Assembly (NCBI GenBank): GCA_973895155.1
Contig: OZ316898.1
Location: forward strand, 19,654,001 to 19,718,000
DNA: 64,000 bases
Source of the DNA: Marsupella aquatica
Taxonomy: Eukaryota; Marchantiophyta
Reading direction: 5' to 3'
The notes under the pieces are model-generated. The model saw only the letters and a list, made by a program, of their open reading frames with translations, had not been told where the DNA came from and made no database searches. The position numbers and the translations under genes are program-made. Positions 21,404-33,000 of the stretch are shown in pieces (the first letter of the stretch is position 1; the number at the start of each line of letters is the position of its first letter).

Positions 21404-22056
21404 ATGGCGGAAAGAAAGTTGCCTTTGCCAGACATCGAAAGCATTGCATCGACACACGCTTCCATGGACTCACAACAAACATCAATTCATTGCATGAATT
21501 CAGCATTAATGACCAAATGGAGGGTGTATGCTGGGATATCCATCAGCTTTAGAAAGACCCCACCCCCTCTCTTCTCCTTCTCAAAGCTTTTTGTCGTCGG
21601 CTACGTTAAACAAAGCGCTTCATCAAATATTGCCAAAAATGAAGCCCAGAGAACGCAGAGAGCAATTATTTGCCTTTCAGCACAATTGGGCATAAATTCT
21701 ATCAAGGTGTCAACGAAGCGTCTGCTGCCGAAAGTATGATTGCTGATAGCCTTAATTACTTGAAGCAATTAATTCTCACTGCTTGGAAACCGTTGAGGAC
21801 AATTGACGAAATCGATCTACACGTAAAATATAAAATCTCCACCATCGAAGGGTCGCTCCTTTCCATTGTCGGAGATAATTATGGATTCACGAATACCGGA
21901 ACTCTGTTTGAACTCTACATCCAGGCTCGAGCAATCATACTAAGCCTTGATGACGACGTGAAAGACAGCGCTATACAATATATCATTCCTTGCATCCTTG
22001 CGAATTGGGCAGAAGTTAAGATGAAGGGAAAAAGCATTTTGTCGCCCATGATATGA
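21404..22056 (+). CDS. Unrecognised two-exon protein, about 165 residues
   Basis: Exon 1 runs from ATG 21404 to 21525 and exon 2 from 21681 to the stop at 22056. The proposed intron has a good donor (GGT|GTATGC) and a strong acceptor (TTATTTGCCTTTCAG), and the frames join exactly (phase 2). The exon-2 frame has no ATG near its beginning, which favours a spliced model over a separate ORF. The second exon encodes a mixed helical-looking sequence with VGDNYGFTNTGTLFELYIQ and several Leu/Ile-rich stretches. I recognise no family or motif. The next best explanation is a chance open frame of 125 codons. Confidence 0.4.
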
Positions 22057-22078
22057 AACCACATTCATGAGAAATGAG

Positions 22079-22322
22079 AGAAAAACCTCACTAAATCCTT
22101 CTTAACGTCATCCATTGGCGCTGCACCCAGAATTGGACCGGAATGAAAGAAACCGCCAGATTGAGACAGAATTTTCGGAGGATATGAGATGATATGGACA
22201 AAACCTCGTTGGTCATCCATTCTCTCTGCACCCCAAATTGTAAGGAAGTGAAAGGAACCGCCACATTGACACAGAATTTTCTCAGGAGATGAAACGAGAT
22301 GACATGACATGACATGACATGT
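22079..22322. repeat. Diverged tandem duplication ending in (GACAT)n
   Basis: Two copies of about 110-120 bp (22079-22198 and 22199-22310) share 'gtcatccatt', 'gaaaccgccagattgagaca' (with substitutions) and 'cagaattttc'. Four GACAT units follow at 22301-22320. Confidence 0.75.
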
Positions 22323-22323
22323 C

Positions 22324-22671
22324 TTAGAAAAAGACCTCATTGTCGTAAACTCGGATGCCACCTCCTTCCCCCGCACGGAGAAGAGCAACAATGGGATCCG
22401 GGCGGGGGAGGTGACGAGCCTTCAAATATTTCTTCTTCTCCTCTTCGCATTTGGTTCCAGCGCCACTCCCATTGTGGCTCTCTTGATTTTGCTGCTGCTG
22501 CAGGGCAGGAGGGGGAGCTCCATCATCCCGCAACAGCCCACCAAAGACCACCTTGGACAGGCTGACACCATCCGGATTACTATTGTTGTTGAGGGGCTCC
22601 TGATTACTCCCGGCACCGTCTTCCAGGAGGGCCAGCCGGTGCAAGGACTGCCGCAAACCAGAGAGGTCCAT
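22324..22671 (-). CDS. Unrecognised small protein, 115 residues
   Basis: The frame runs from ATG 22671 to a TAA at 22324-22326 in one exon. It is hydrophilic, opens with MDLSGLRQSLHRLALLEDG, has a Gln run (ALQQQQNQ), a Lys/Glu patch (CEEEKKKYLKA) and ends GIRVYDNEVFF. GC content is higher than in the flanks, and the frame ends just before the repeat at 22079-22322. I know no family for it. A competing minus-strand frame at 22422-22772 overlaps, but its composition is less protein-like. Confidence 0.4.
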   Translation of the reverse strand: MDLSGLRQSLHRLALLEDGAGSNQEPLNNNSNPDGVSLSKVVFGGLLRDDGAPPPALQQQQNQESHNGSGAGTKCEEEKKKYLKARHLPRPDPIVALLRAGEGGGIRVYDNEVFF

Positions 22672-22900
22672 CCCGCTGGCTCTGTGCCCCGGTGAACCAG
22701 GACGGAATGCCTTCGCTCGTGGACGGGATGTGGGAGGGTGAAGAATCCGTGCTGCCGTGAATGGGCAAGCACAAGGAGAGAAGTGACCCTTCGTGTTCGG
22801 AAATGCTCTGGGCTGAGAGCTACATTATTTCCCTTTTTTTCATATTTTATTTTTCACGAAAACATTTTGGAGGGCATTCTGTAATCTGTGAACACAGTAC

Positions 22901-23489
22901 GAGCATCTCCAACGGCCGGTGCATTTTCTGCTGATTCACCCCACCATATCACCATATCCCGCAATCTCCAAAGGTTTGGAGGTTTGACCTGTGTACTCTT
23001 AACTATCTGCAGACCGCCACATTTTCTGCTGGCAGTCTGTGGAGGGGACGAGGCCCCGATATGCATCGATGGCCGGCAGAAGCCCATGTCGCAGAATCTT
23101 GAGTCACCAAGACTGCTTTCTGCTGCAGGCATCGTGCCACAATTTGATCTTTCGAGCAGGAAACTTCCCACAAGAGAACTGTAACGAGCGAGAGGACCTT
23201 CCAGTGGCAAACTACGTGATTCTTTCAAGGACATTAGGGCGCAGGCGTCATTGTGTGAAGACGGTCAAAAGTCATTCTTTGAATGGTTGATTGATGGTCG
23301 TAAGTGACCGTGAAGGCTCAAACCCCGGCCTGAAGGATTTCAATGTAGGATCAGAAAAAAAGGCGGTCAACTTTGGGTGACACCCAACCCATATGGTTCA
23401 GGATTTTGGCCACTACAGGTCTCCTTTGAGAGATCGGTACTTCGACATCTCATGAACAGGATTGTGGTCTCTGACGGTTGGAGATGCCC
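22901..23489. mobile_element. MITE-like element with GAGCATCTCCAAC terminal inverted repeats
   Basis: The left end GAGCATCTCCAACGG (22901) is matched inverted by GTTGGAGATGCCC at the right (23477-23489). The 589-bp interior has no transposase. Termini of this kind (GCATCTCCAAC) are common on plant PIF/Harbinger-like non-autonomous elements. A target-site duplication is not obvious. Confidence 0.55.
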
Positions 23490-24630
23490 TAAGCGGACTG
23501 GCCAAGGTGTTTCCACTAAGTCAAGAAACCTTCCCCACTTTTGCAGTTTGTGAGTGTCATTAGCTAGTCCCCCACCAAGTCGCAGGCCGATTTAGTCATA
23601 ATCTGATGGCTCTACTTATCTCTAGGGAGATCTAGCTGTTATAATATTGGAATTTTGAGTAGAATGTTCCTAGCAGCACCGCCGCCACATCAGATAACAG
23701 TGGCCACTCTGGCAAATTCAAAAACCAACCTTAAGATTTGCCCTGGAAGCGATCTTGGAGATGGCGCTTTGTGGATGTCTCTCGTATCTGTCGTTTTTCT
23801 GCAACCTCTCAGCAGTTTCCGAATAATGCGCGTGGATTTGTCCACAGTTGGCAGTGGAGCATGCATGCTTCTAGGTGTTCAGCATCCTCTTCATGAAATT
23901 CTCCGTCAGCCGCTTTAGCAAAAAGTTCTCATGTTCCCAATTCAATTGGTCGCCACAAATCTTTCAGGGTCGATCTGGTCGCCCAGAATGGAGTTTCCTT
24001 GCACCTTCCAGTAATAAGATGTCCACCTGGGATCACATGGAATTGGAATGGGTTTGGAAGCAGAAGAGCCTGTTTAGCTACGGTGAATGCATTTATGGGC
24101 TGACATAATAAAATGTAATTGTAGCTTAGAAACATTGTGTATCTTCTTCTCCACTTTTTCCTCTACTCGCAATGATCTTCCAAATTTATTAAAGCTCGAA
24201 ACAAACAAGAGATTGTGAGCCATAGACCACAACAGGTTCGATGAAGATCTCTGTGTGATGTTGTTTCTGCTTTGAAAAGCTGAAAGTTGGAAAGTCCACA
24301 AGCACTTGGTGAAATCATCTCAATTCATGATTATGAACAAGAATGCAATGAGTTGATTTCAAAATATGCGCTCAGATTGACAGAGAACCGCGTGAATCCC
24401 CTGAGATCATCGTTCTGAGCCCAGACTTGTCCGAAAGCTACGGTCTAACCTGCGGTCGACTTGCGGCCTTTGTCCTAAAATTGAACTTAAGTCCGTGATA
24501 GCTCTCTGAGGGATTTAGTTTTATAAACCCGCTTTGAAGTGGGGTTGACAGATTCATGATCACACTTTTCCAGCCGATTATGGAGCACAGAGCAGCGATC
24601 GACTTTTGGTTTGGTCTCAACTAGCTGGCT
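23490..24630. other. Intergenic, no gene seen
   Basis: This is the downstream flank of the minus-strand transporter. Frames up to 87 codons occur without recognisable content. Confidence 0.4.
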
Positions 24631-26103
24631 TCACGGCGGTACAGTAGAGACAGGTTCAACAGTAGGCAACGACTCTGTGGCCGACGAAGGAGCAGTGGGC
24701 TGGATTGCATCACCGAAATGCTTGCTGGGAGTGTACTTTGGTGGCGCCACAGAGAATGATGGGTCCTCAAGCAACTCATTGGAGTCCTTAACAGCGCAGT
24801 GAGTGACAAACGCAGCCGAGACACAGCCAAAGGTGAGCAAGGCCCAGTTAATAATGAGCTCATTCATGAATGACACCCTTTTCGCATCCACCTGACCTGC
24901 TAGAGCTGCACCAGCGTTCTGGACGGCCTTGTAAAATCCCGAGAACTGAGCAGCTTTGCGAGTGTCATTGGTGAGAGCCCCCATGATCCAGTAGCAGTAG
25001 GTCTGCCACACAGCATCAAAGAAGCCGTAGCAAGTGTACAGAACAAAAGGCCCCCAATACCGATGTGTCTCTCTCAGGTCTATCTTGTTTGCGTCGTCGA
25101 GATTGTGCACAGAGTGACGGCTGAATGTTCTCTGGTATGCATAGCCTCCTCCCCAAACAGTAGTGGAAATGACCAGGAGAGTTAGCAGGCCGACCTGAGC
25201 TCTGCTCCTCCTACTCTTGGAGATAAATTGGGAATCCAGAAAGTTCCCCATGAGGTTGGAGCCAAAGATCTGAGCCGTCCAATAGAATGTCCCATTGAAA
25301 GCTCTCGTTCGAATGGAAAAGAGCCCTCCGCCGTTGAAGGCGTTGAATTGGTATGTGTAAAACCAGTTGGACGCCAGGAACATTGGAGCCAGAAAGATAA
25401 TTTTCCAGTCCACGAACAGCCAACAGAGGTCTACGAGTTCCCTTCTAATGCTAGAGTACTTGTGCATAGATACAGGCTCACCACTGCTGCGAAAAACATT
25501 ATCTGGGGAAAGGAGCGCAAGTGACAATAGAGAGCCACAGGTCATGATCACCATGAATGCCACATAGGTTGCTATTGAGACCTTTGATTTGCCGCTATTC
25601 CACTCGATGATGAGGGGAATTAAAGACCCCAGCGCTCCTCCCAAATTAAAGATGCTCCAGAAAATGCCAATGAATTTCCCCTTCTGCTTCTCCTCAGGGT
25701 ATGAGATCATGATGGCTCCCTGAGCTGCCCAAAGAAATCCAGCTCCGACACCGAGAATTGCCCCAGCTGTGATTGTGAACACTGCAGAGCTCGAGAGGTA
25801 TGAGCCGATGTAGAGAACGTATGTCAACCCCCCCAGGAAGAGGAGGGCTCGATGACCGAGGATGTTGAAGAGGCCCCCTGCCATCAGAGAGCAGGTAGCA
25901 AACGTCACTGCAAGTGCAGTGTTTGCGTTGTCGGTGACCTTCGTATCTGCACCTGTTTTCCCCACAGCTCCCAACCCATTGATAGCGTTGAACATCCCAG
26001 GGCAACAGAAGCAAACCAGCCCCAGTACAGTAATTTGCGCCATAGGGCTGTTGTACCTCCATTTCATGATGCGGTTAGAATTTGTAGCAGGACCGTCCTC
26101 CAT
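24631..26103 (-). CDS. UNC93-like (DUF895) major facilitator superfamily transporter
   Basis: A single exon encodes 490 residues. ATG 26103 is chosen because the frame upstream contains only a TTG. The N-terminal motif CCPGMFNAINGLG (residues 33-45) is the hallmark of the UNC93-like family found in fungi and in plant UNC93-like proteins. About eleven or twelve hydrophobic segments follow, with the amphipathic loop SYPEEKQKGKFIGIFW after the fourth or fifth helix and NAFNGGGLFSIRTRAFNG in the second half. The C-terminus is a soluble Pro/Ser/Thr-rich tail. The animal relative UNC-93 regulates potassium channels, and plant members have been tied to ion homeostasis. The substrate here is unknown. 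No key segment is missing and the length is normal for the family. Upstream, transcription must start within a few hundred bases, but no clear promoter element is visible. Confidence 0.9.
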   Translation of the reverse strand: MEDGPATNSNRIMKWRYNSPMAQITVLGLVCFCCPGMFNAINGLGAVGKTGADTKVTDNANTALAVTFATCSLMAGGLFNILGHRALLFLGGLTYVLYIGSYLSSSAVFTITAGAILGVGAGFLWAAQGAIMISYPEEKQKGKFIGIFWSIFNLGGALGSLIPLIIEWNSGKSKVSIATYVAFMVIMTCGSLLSLALLSPDNVFRSSGEPVSMHKYSSIRRELVDLCWLFVDWKIIFLAPMFLASNWFYTYQFNAFNGGGLFSIRTRAFNGTFYWTAQIFGSNLMGNFLDSQFISKSRRSRAQVGLLTLLVISTTVWGGGYAYQRTFSRHSVHNLDDANKIDLRETHRYWGPFVLYTCYGFFDAVWQTYCYWIMGALTNDTRKAAQFSGFYKAVQNAGAALAGQVDAKRVSFMNELIINWALLTFGCVSAAFVTHCAVKDSNELLEDPSFSVAPPKYTPSKHFGDAIQPTAPSSATESLPTVEPVSTVPP

Positions 26104-28400
26104 TGTAAAAGTCTTTTCTTCTTCCCACTCTATATCAAATTCAGAGGCCCTATTTCCTGTCTTTTCTCTCTGCAACGTAACCAGCAGCGGTACGAGACGA
26201 TTAGTGACAAAGTCAAACTGCAAATTCCCGAGCTAGTGAGGGCTCTAGAGGAAAAATAGTTTCTTCATTCCTTCCGTCTGTCCGTCCACAGTCTTACAAA
26301 AAATACTCAAAAATCTAGTTTCTATGATACAGGACGCAGCGCCCAACACAGATTGCAGAGAGGTAGCAACAAAGATTTATTTATATTGGAAAAAACCCCT
26401 CGACTCCAACAGACGACAACGCCAGACATTCAACATCAAGCATTTTTGTTACGCAGACACAGAAAATCTTCTCCTGAATGAACACTTCTACTCCAGTAAA
26501 TACGAACACTGGAGGAACCGCAGTTGAAATTGAAAAACAGGGTGCAACGGCATCGGACAATTCTCGAACAATTCTCGAACCTCTCAAAGAGCGCTCGCAA
26601 TGGCGTCCGATCGAGATCCACATCTGGGTTCCAGCCGTCGGTCGCGCAGTACATTCGATCGTAGCTGAAATCGGGGTCATCTCCAGCCACAACAACAACA
26701 TCAGCTACAACGAAATGATGACAGAGCCATAACCCCTAGCCTGCTCTGTTCTCGTCTTGGCCGAGCGCAAAGCCTCGTCGCTCGGCTGATTCTCTTGGTA
26801 CTAGTGTAATGTAGCTAAGCCTCAGCTCAGCAAGCACAGTGTATAGGCCAGGCACGTCGGAATGTACATACTCCTGAAGGGAACAATGACGTGATTTCTG
26901 CCAGTGTATAGGCCAGGTGCAGCTAATATCTTCTTCGTTCACCTACAAAGGTGTTGCGATACCTACAGTGCATGGACGAAGGGCAATGGTAAGTGATTTT
27001 TAAAAAATTGAGGATGAACGAATGAATTGATTTAAAGGCGATCGGTACCCGAATGGGCCCTGTGCAGGGAGCCATGTTCAAGTGCACGGACACAACTAGC
27101 ATATATATGGTTGCACATGGTTGCACAGAAAGGGAATGTACGAACTAAATAAGCTGCTTAGGCCACTACCGACCAACACCAAAGAGCAAAGAGGGGACAA
27201 ATTTTGCTGAAGTCCACAAAAGCCTCGAGGACAACGGCCTTAGCATAAATCTAAGCAGAGAAGAGATCAAAGGAATCAAAAAAGTGTGGGTCATGGGGAC
27301 TGGATCAACGGAAAGTCGAGATACATGGGACCCTACACGAAGAAGAAGGCTCGACAGCATATGCAGGATCGAAGTCGCCCAGATCACTGCCAGGGGTCAG
27401 ATTCACTAACCTAAATATATCAGCTTGCATCGAGATAAAACCTGATTTGCAACTGGGAAGCGGGGATGGAAGTTTGCTATAGTAGCTTCCGAGAAGATGA
27501 ATCTATTTAGGACGGGGCCCCCATCTTCTACTTCCTCAAATCCTTAGAATTTGCTAAACTTACGAGATCAGGGAGAAAATAATCTGATGGAGCGTTACTC
27601 AGAACGACGTACTCAGACCACAAGATCCGAAATGTAACAGACTTCCAATAGCTTTTCGAAGCAGAGCAAAATGACAGCAAATGCATGAGTCGTTCTGCTG
27701 CTGTATGAAATTGAAAGCCCACTGAGGGCCAGTCCTGTAATGAGACTGGAATTGGTACCGAGACTTGCATGAGTACAGTACCCTTTGTGAAACTCAAAAT
27801 TGAAGTGGTCGTCATCACGAAGTTCCCCCAGATCACAGTGCTTTCAAAATCTCTCTAAATTGAGTATCACCCTCGGGAAAGAAAGGAGTATTGACCAACC
27901 AGAAACAGGTGGACCAGAAAACCAGTAGAGCAAGTTAGCTGAGCAGCAATTTCAAGGGCCCAACAGATTGAAGCCAACCGGACTGGAAATCAATTCTCTC
28001 CCTAAGTCATTGAGTTGTCCAAGGCTGCTGCAATTCTGACTTCTTACGTAGAAACAGCCAAGATTGGGGTCAATTGACAACCAACTTCAGCGGCTCACAG
28101 AACTGCTTCACGGACACAGAAAGAAATGCTAATAAAAGGAAGACTAGTGAAGCATTCAAGTGAAATAAAGAGGGAGACAGATTCATTACCAGCTATTTGA
28201 TAGATGACCGATGCGGATGTCCGTTTCGTAGAAAACTCTTCTTCGACACCTTGTGAATGCTCCACTGCACCTCGACAATGCCACCAGCTCACAAGATCCG
28301 TTACCACGAGGAAAATTTTCCAAGGACCTAGCCCTAGTCTGGTATGTACCATGCATGGGCAGACGCAAAATCTGCTGCTTGATATCAGGGATAACGTCAC
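26104..28400. other. Intergenic, no gene seen
   Basis: Upstream region of the UNC93-like gene followed by unassigned sequence. The frames present (up to 106 codons) overlap and carry no family motif. Confidence 0.4.
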
Positions 28401-29042
28401 CATGATTGAGTTTCAGCCTCCATGATTGAGTTTTAGCCTCAGCATCGTGTAATCAGCCTCGTCAAATTGTTATTAGATCTGGTTCCTTTATTAGACTGTC
28501 CATACGGTGCAGCCTCATGTTGCATGGCACTGTTGACAATTGAATCCAGAATCCACAACAAACAGGCATTAAATCTAGAATCCACAACAAACAAGCATTA
28601 AATCTAGAATGCCTTAGTTAATGCTCCCCATTTTCTTGGGGTCCTTACACTGCCCATCCTAGTCCCCCATGTTGCTGCCTCATCCTAGTCCCCCATGTTG
28701 CTGCCTGCTCCGGTTTAAGTTTGCCAAAACATAAACCAAGAATATCATTATATCACCAGTTTTGGTCTGATCAACTTTGTGCCATCAACTTTGCCGCTGC
28801 TTGTTCCGGTTTAAGTTTGCCAAAACATAAACCCAGACTATCATTTTGTCACAAGCTCTGGCTTGATCAACTTTGTGCCATCGATTTTAAGTTTTGGTTC
28901 CGGCACCTTTCACTAAGATCCTGGAATGTTGATTGTTGTTGTCAGGGACTGGGACGGGCAGTCAAATTTGTTTTGACTGGACCTCATTTCAGAGGGTATC
29001 CCCAGAAGAAGGACCTCATTTCAGAGGGTAAAGCACCTGCAG
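28401..29042. repeat. Cluster of five independent tandem duplications
   Basis: In order: a 20-bp unit x2 (28401-28440), a 29-bp unit x2 plus a partial (28543-28610), a 26-bp unit x2 (28655-28706), a 96-bp unit x2 (28700-28889) and a 20-bp block repeated after 32 bases (28979 and 29011). The units are unrelated to one another, so they are separate events. Confidence 0.85.
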
Positions 29043-29376
29043 TCAAAAAATGTGAATGTCCTCTTAAAAATACTCTGGAGATGGCCAATTACTTTTCTCA
29101 TATTTTAAGATGAGTCACAAAAACGGTTATCTTCAACAGAAAGTTGGCTACCTCACTGGAATTACACCAACTGATACAGGATCGGATCAATCCTACGGTA
29201 GCCACAAGGCAAAAATGGTCGAGTGATGATTAAACCTTCCCTCATACCCTGTCTGGCCGCCTTTGTATTATTTTATTTGTTTTATTAGCATAATAAAATG
29301 TTTCAGTTGTCCCCAACAACAACAAAAATGATGCTCCCATGGACCCTAGACAGAAACCATACAATTGGGATGGACT

Positions 29377-29461
29377 AAGTGAGAATATTCCCTAAGTGAG
29401 AATATTCCCTAATTGAGAATATTCCCTAATTGAGAATATTCCCTAATTGAGAATATTCCCT
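29377..29461. repeat. 17-bp tandem repeat x5
   Basis: Five consecutive copies of AAGTGAGAATATTCCCT or AATTGAGAATATTCCCT. The first two have G where the last three have T, so the array grew in two steps. There are no spacers, so it is not CRISPR-like. Confidence 0.95.
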
Positions 29462-29569
29462 GTCACATTGTGAGTACAATGCAGTCCATCTGAGTTGCAA
29501 AAATCCATGAGAGCATTTTGACAAACCTAGAGGTCTATTTGAGCTTCATTTTCCAACAACCAACCACCC

Positions 29570-29740
29570 CTCGAAAACAACAAAAATTATATATGTAATT
29601 ATCATTGTATATACAAAATAGACCATGACTCTAGGACCCACCAAAGCTTATGTGGATGGAAAAACATGTGGGCTCAGATAATATGCATATCATTATTTCA
29701 TTAATATTCAAAGAATGGGCATTGAGTCTCCTTGACCCTA
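29570..29740 (-). repeat. Possible family A relative, inverted and short
   Basis: Read on the minus strand it gives 'ttctttgaatattaatgaaa', 'gtttttccatccacata' and 'ggtgggtcctagagtcatgg'. These occur in the same order in the family A repeats at 12465 and 55913. It is shorter and more diverged. Confidence 0.4.
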
Positions 29741-30082
29741 ATAGTGGGTCACATAATTATGGGGCTTGAGATGCAGATACTCCTATACTAGTTAATGCAA
29801 ACTGTTGCAAATAGATTGAGAAACCAAATCTCTAATATACCTCAATGTTGGACAATATATTGGAATGAACACGTGCAAACTTCGTGGACCACTCTAAAAG
29901 GTTACCTTACTTGTCCAGCGATATGCAAAGCTTTATGCACTTTCAATCGGTTTCTCTTACCCTCGAGAAAGTGAGATCTTCCTTTGTATCCTCGCACAGA
30001 TCTCTGTTTAGTAGAGTACATGAAGCACATTGATCAAAAGAACTATCATGCGATTGAGGTTCGGAACAGAGGAGTCTAGGAA

Positions 30083-33000
30083 ATGGCGTCGACAACACTT
30101 TCGCCTTCTTCAACGCTCAGTGCTATCACGAGAGTTTCCTCGGCTCCGGTTGAGGATTTCAAGGAGCCTGCCTCTCCTGCTGCACCTTCAACCCAACCTG
30201 AGTTTTTGACCAATCTCTTGCACGCTGTGCTCTCGAGTGGTGGTAGCCTGGAGTGCCCCCTTCCTGCTGAGTTCTGTGCAGCCCTTCTGCGAGACGACGA
30301 TGGTGGACCCACCGGTGAAGTTCGTTCCTTTTCGGACCATGTTCTGGAATCTGCTCCTTTGGTGCGCTCTGCATTTTATTTGAGAACCGCATTTGGGATG
30401 TGAATCAGTTGCTGCATCTTGGGGAACGAGATTTACTCTCGGATGTGGAATTTGGTTTCTCGCATTTGCTCCTCTGATCCCCTGTTTTGCCGGGTCTCAT
30501 CTAATAAAATAGCAGGGCAGATTGCTGCCCAGTAGCTTAACTTCAATCGTGGAATTTCTGTCTATCACTTCGACTGTAGGAATTTTATGTGCCTTCTGTC
30601 AATGTCTAGCTGGCTAATTTGTGTCTTGGTCTGATACATGGCTCGTAGCGTTTCTTTCATAGTGTTTCATTTTCAGGAACGCTTTTGGTACATTTACAAT
30701 TACATTAAGTTCAGTTTCATGCAATGAGTACGCCAAAAGGGTTTTTTTTGGGAAGAAAGATATGCTGTGGAAAGGTTCACTTTGAGTGTTTGGAACCATA
30801 AAATGCAGAAAGGTTGTTGAGGAGAGTACAAGAAATTTGATTGTCGAGAGAGTTTGATTTGTTATTTTCTAACCTTGCAGGTAGGGTAGACATATCTCTG
30901 TCGGAAGGAGTACCATCGTACCCTCTTTATAAACATTTGGCTCGGGCGCTTAGTGAGTGGATAGTGACTGGTGGATTCCCACGGGCAATGGAACCCATGC
31001 CTGGGATCGCCGAGAATCAAGAGCGGAAAGTGAAGATAGACACGTGGACTCCGAAAGTTTTGGAAATTGGATCTTCTCTCCTAGAGGTAGGTCTCACTGA
31101 TGAGTGGAACCAATTTTTCTCGAGAAATTGTCATCTGTTCATAATTCAGTTGTGTCCAAGCTATTGAGTAAGAATCTGCTTTCGATGGGAAAGGAATCTA
31201 GTGTCCTTGAAAACCCTATAGCTCCAACTGTAGGGATAGCGCTGATAAACATTTCAGGTTTTCGGATTAATGAGTTCGAGCTAGCCAAACACCCGGGAGA
31301 CAGTAGATACTACCCTCATTGATCTCAACATCAGGAGCATAATTCCTCATGGGTTGTGTCCCATTTTTCAGCTCGGCCAAAGAGTGGGTTTCCAGCTCCA
31401 CGTTCAAGAACCGTATTTTTCTCAACTTAAAGGTATTGAACAATCCCCTCGAAAGCGTTTAGCAGTCTATTTGGAGTTATTCTGGCAGATTAAAACTGAT
31501 GGTGATTGCATTGGTTTTAGTCAGGGATTACAAATCTTGGTACCCTTGGTGAACAAGGTCCAGTTTAGGTCCCCAGAAAATTGCACAAAATGAAAGGGTG
31601 GCTGGGGCCGCTTTTAATCTCCATACATCCGGATGAATTTATTAAAAATGGTCCAATCATTAGCTGAGCATATCCGCCGATATCCATGTACATCCCGAAA
31701 GTGCGAAACAAATGACAAGTAGTCAATGAGCGTGGTTATAGTGTGTTTTTCTTCCAACTGTCTTGTGCCTCATAGGGATAGAGAGAACAGCGAGATTGTT
31801 CACACTCCCATCTTGCGTAGGACTCATCAGTGAGATAGGGTAAAAATATAAGTAGATGGGAACCAATCTCAATGACAGGCTTATTCCAGAAATGAGTTGT
31901 AACATACAAACTTTCGCACGATGGTGATCACGCTTACATAAGATCTGTTAGAACTTTCGATACTCATCCACTGTTTCTATTGGCTTTGTTTGTAGCTGGT
32001 ACAAAAACTGTGGAAGGACGGTGTGCCACCGGGGCATATAATACGTATCTGTGACTGACTGTCAAATCTACCTTCAGATTTTCTACCTTGTTTGGGAAGA
32101 TGTGTTCTAACTTAGGAACTTTCTGTCCATTTTCTAAGTTTTTGAACGTGAGTTGTGTAGAATTCAAGCCGGGGACACACTTCTTTTCAATCAATCACTC
32201 CTATTCAAAGTTGAGGTATAACCTCTCACGATTGTAGGCTATATACTGTTTCAATTGCAAGTCCTCAGCAATATTTCAATAACCAATTGTGCTCTGAAGC
32301 GCCTGACCTCTCCTGAAGCTTATATGGTGGATGTTTGGGAAGAAATTATCAACTCAGTGTATCCTTCACAGGGGATCCTGATCCTTCTATTTGGTTTGGC
32401 AGGATGTGAAAAGATATGCTACTTTCCAGCAGATGCTCGAAGTGGAGGGTCTCAGTGCTGTTCTTCCAGGAGTTGCATCCATTGGTGAAGGTTAGAACTC
32501 GCGATACCTGCTTTCTACCCTCGGACCAGCAATGTGTCTCGAGATTTCTGTAAACGGATAGAAATGCTACTTTTGTTGTTTGTACAAGAGATCCCTATCA
32601 AGAGAGAGCTGTTGACAGGTCTCTTTGTGTTTTCATCCACAATTCGGTCCTTTTGTCTTATGACAACAATCTTCTAACTGTATCTTCACTTCAGGTGTCC
32701 AAGTCTACAGGGCATTTTACTCCGAGGCAAGAGAACAAGATGGTGTACTGGGCATACACGTCTGCCACCCTTCAGAGCTAAGGCAGCCATTTGAACTAAT
32801 CTACGATTTACTGAAGGTAAGTGGACAAAATGAACCGATATCAAGCTCATTTGAAATGCTTCTGTTTACCTGGAAGTATGTGTAGCGATGTGTTGAAATT
32901 ATGGAATTCTCTTCCTTGTTTAAGTTGTGAAGAGGCTTCTTCCTGAAAGCTTGGTTATTTGATTGCAGACAAGTTTGTCTCTGTTCTTGTACCACCACAT

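Noticed and set aside
22888-23290. Overlapping frames of 83-126 codons on both strands
   Set aside because: They lie inside the MITE-like element at 22901-23489 and match no transposase.
28721-29113. 130-codon plus-strand frame with a repeated PKHKPR segment
   Set aside because: The repetition is the 96-bp tandem duplication, and there is no other coding evidence.
29377-29461. Regular short repeats as a possible CRISPR array
   Set aside because: The 17-bp units are directly adjacent without spacers, and the context is a plant nuclear genome.
31104-31322. Plus-strand frame of 72 codons between ASCH exons 2 and 3
   Set aside because: Using it breaks the phase with the preceding exon; the direct join 31086 to 31372 keeps frame and restores the family sequence, so this is intron.
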